Source: a bacterium (GTDB lineage: Bacteria; Patescibacteriota; Saccharimonadia; Saccharimonadales; Saccharimonadaceae). Taken from it: 6,659 nt of DNA. Under the pieces are notes generated by a model. It searched no databases. It had not been told where the DNA came from and saw nothing but the letters and a program-made list of their open reading frames with translations. The position numbers were made by a program, and so were the translations under genes. The first letter of the stretch is position 1; each line of letters starts with the position of its first letter. Below, one piece after another: positions 6,492 to 6,659 of the stretch. The DNA is taken from the NCBI GenBank assembly GCA_020626475.1, contig JAHKZT010000039.1, positions 1 through 6,659 of the forward strand, given 5' to 3'.

Positions 6492-6659
6492 ATGAAAAAA
6501 GCAAAATATTTATTCCTTGCATTAGCTATTGCGCTCGCAGGTGTTTTTCAGCTAGGCGGCGAAGCTAATGCATTGAGCACTTACAAAAATATCCGTCAGC
6601 TTAAAACTGGAGATATAATCTACTTCGACAATTCTGGCACCAACTGGAATGAAGTCCGA
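6492..6659 (+). CDS. Secreted protein with starch-binding (CBM26-like) start, partial
   Basis: The first 56 codons of a gene that runs off the window. Residues 1-27 are a clear Sec signal peptide: MKK, a hydrophobic core (YLFLALAIALAGVF) and a probable signal peptidase I site after ANA (25-27). The mature part continues IRQLKTGDIIYFDNSGTNW, ending NEVR. The block IYFDN-S-x-x-W-x-x-V is typical of the start of family 25/26 starch-binding modules, in which the strand and Trp bind alpha-glucan. An alpha-glucan-binding or amylase-type extracellular protein is inferred, and the catalytic part, if any, lies beyond the window. The start is well supported: AAGGAAGG lies four bases upstream and a consensus -35 promoter precedes it. 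Confidence 0.75.
   Translation, partial: MKKAKYLFLALAIALAGVFQLGGEANALSTYKNIRQLKTGDIIYFDNSGTNWNEVR

Noticed and set aside
1..6659. Alternative genetic code (TGA as glycine)
   Set aside because: The 608- and 687-codon frames contain no internal TGA, which would be frequent if TGA encoded an amino acid.
1..6659. CRISPR array or transposase gene
   Set aside because: No regularly spaced direct repeats and no transposase or integrase motifs were seen on either strand.

Overview
The window looks like an accessory, gene-flux region of a low-to-moderate GC bacterium with a Gram-positive-type (monoderm) envelope. The evidence is a C-terminally anchored surface protein with an InlB-type repeat, a secreted protein that starts like a starch-binding module, AAGGAGG-type ribosome binding sites and many short intrinsic terminators. 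A Candidatus Saccharibacteria (TM7)-like or Firmicutes-like host would fit, but there is no marker gene here that decides it. The code is standard: the two long genes run 608 and 687 codons without an internal TGA.

Layout. Bases 2-857 (+) hold the 3' part of a large surface adhesin with beta-helix-type repeats, an InlB B-repeat, a Pro-rich linker and a C-terminal membrane anchor. One extra A in a short A-run near 378-381 shifts its frame. Bases 858-1058 are intergenic and contain a strong hairpin terminator. A small two-CxxC protein follows (1059-1298, +), closed by a terminator that can act in both directions.

Bases about 1400-5513 form a minus-strand restriction/defence remnant, read from right to left. 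First comes an HsdR-like (type I restriction motor) ORF that lacks its nuclease domain and Walker A motif. It is followed seven bases later by an intact DUF262/HNH (GmrSD-like) endonuclease gene. Last is a separately promoted 25-codon ORF with a textbook ribosome binding site. No hsdM or hsdS is present: a perfect terminator hairpin lies just upstream of the truncated hsdR, so a deletion or insertion has removed the 5' part of the operon. A scrap of surface-protein repeat (LSNNYGGAIDG) lies on the + strand at the downstream edge of the island, suggesting that the island landed in, or recombined with, a surface-protein region.

Bases 5705-6295 (+) encode an unrecognised AT-rich protein whose frame continues upstream through one TGA. 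After a perfect 10-bp inverted repeat, a promoter with a consensus -35 drives a secreted protein (6492 to the window end) that begins with a signal peptide and a likely starch-binding (CBM26-like) segment.

How they work together: the only plausible functional unit is the hsdR remnant plus the DUF262 gene, which are translationally adjacent. If the HsdR fragment is inactive, as its missing ATP-binding motif suggests, the DUF262 nuclease may act alone as a modification-dependent restriction enzyme. The flanking genes are envelope or secreted proteins and orphan small genes, typical of a variable locus.
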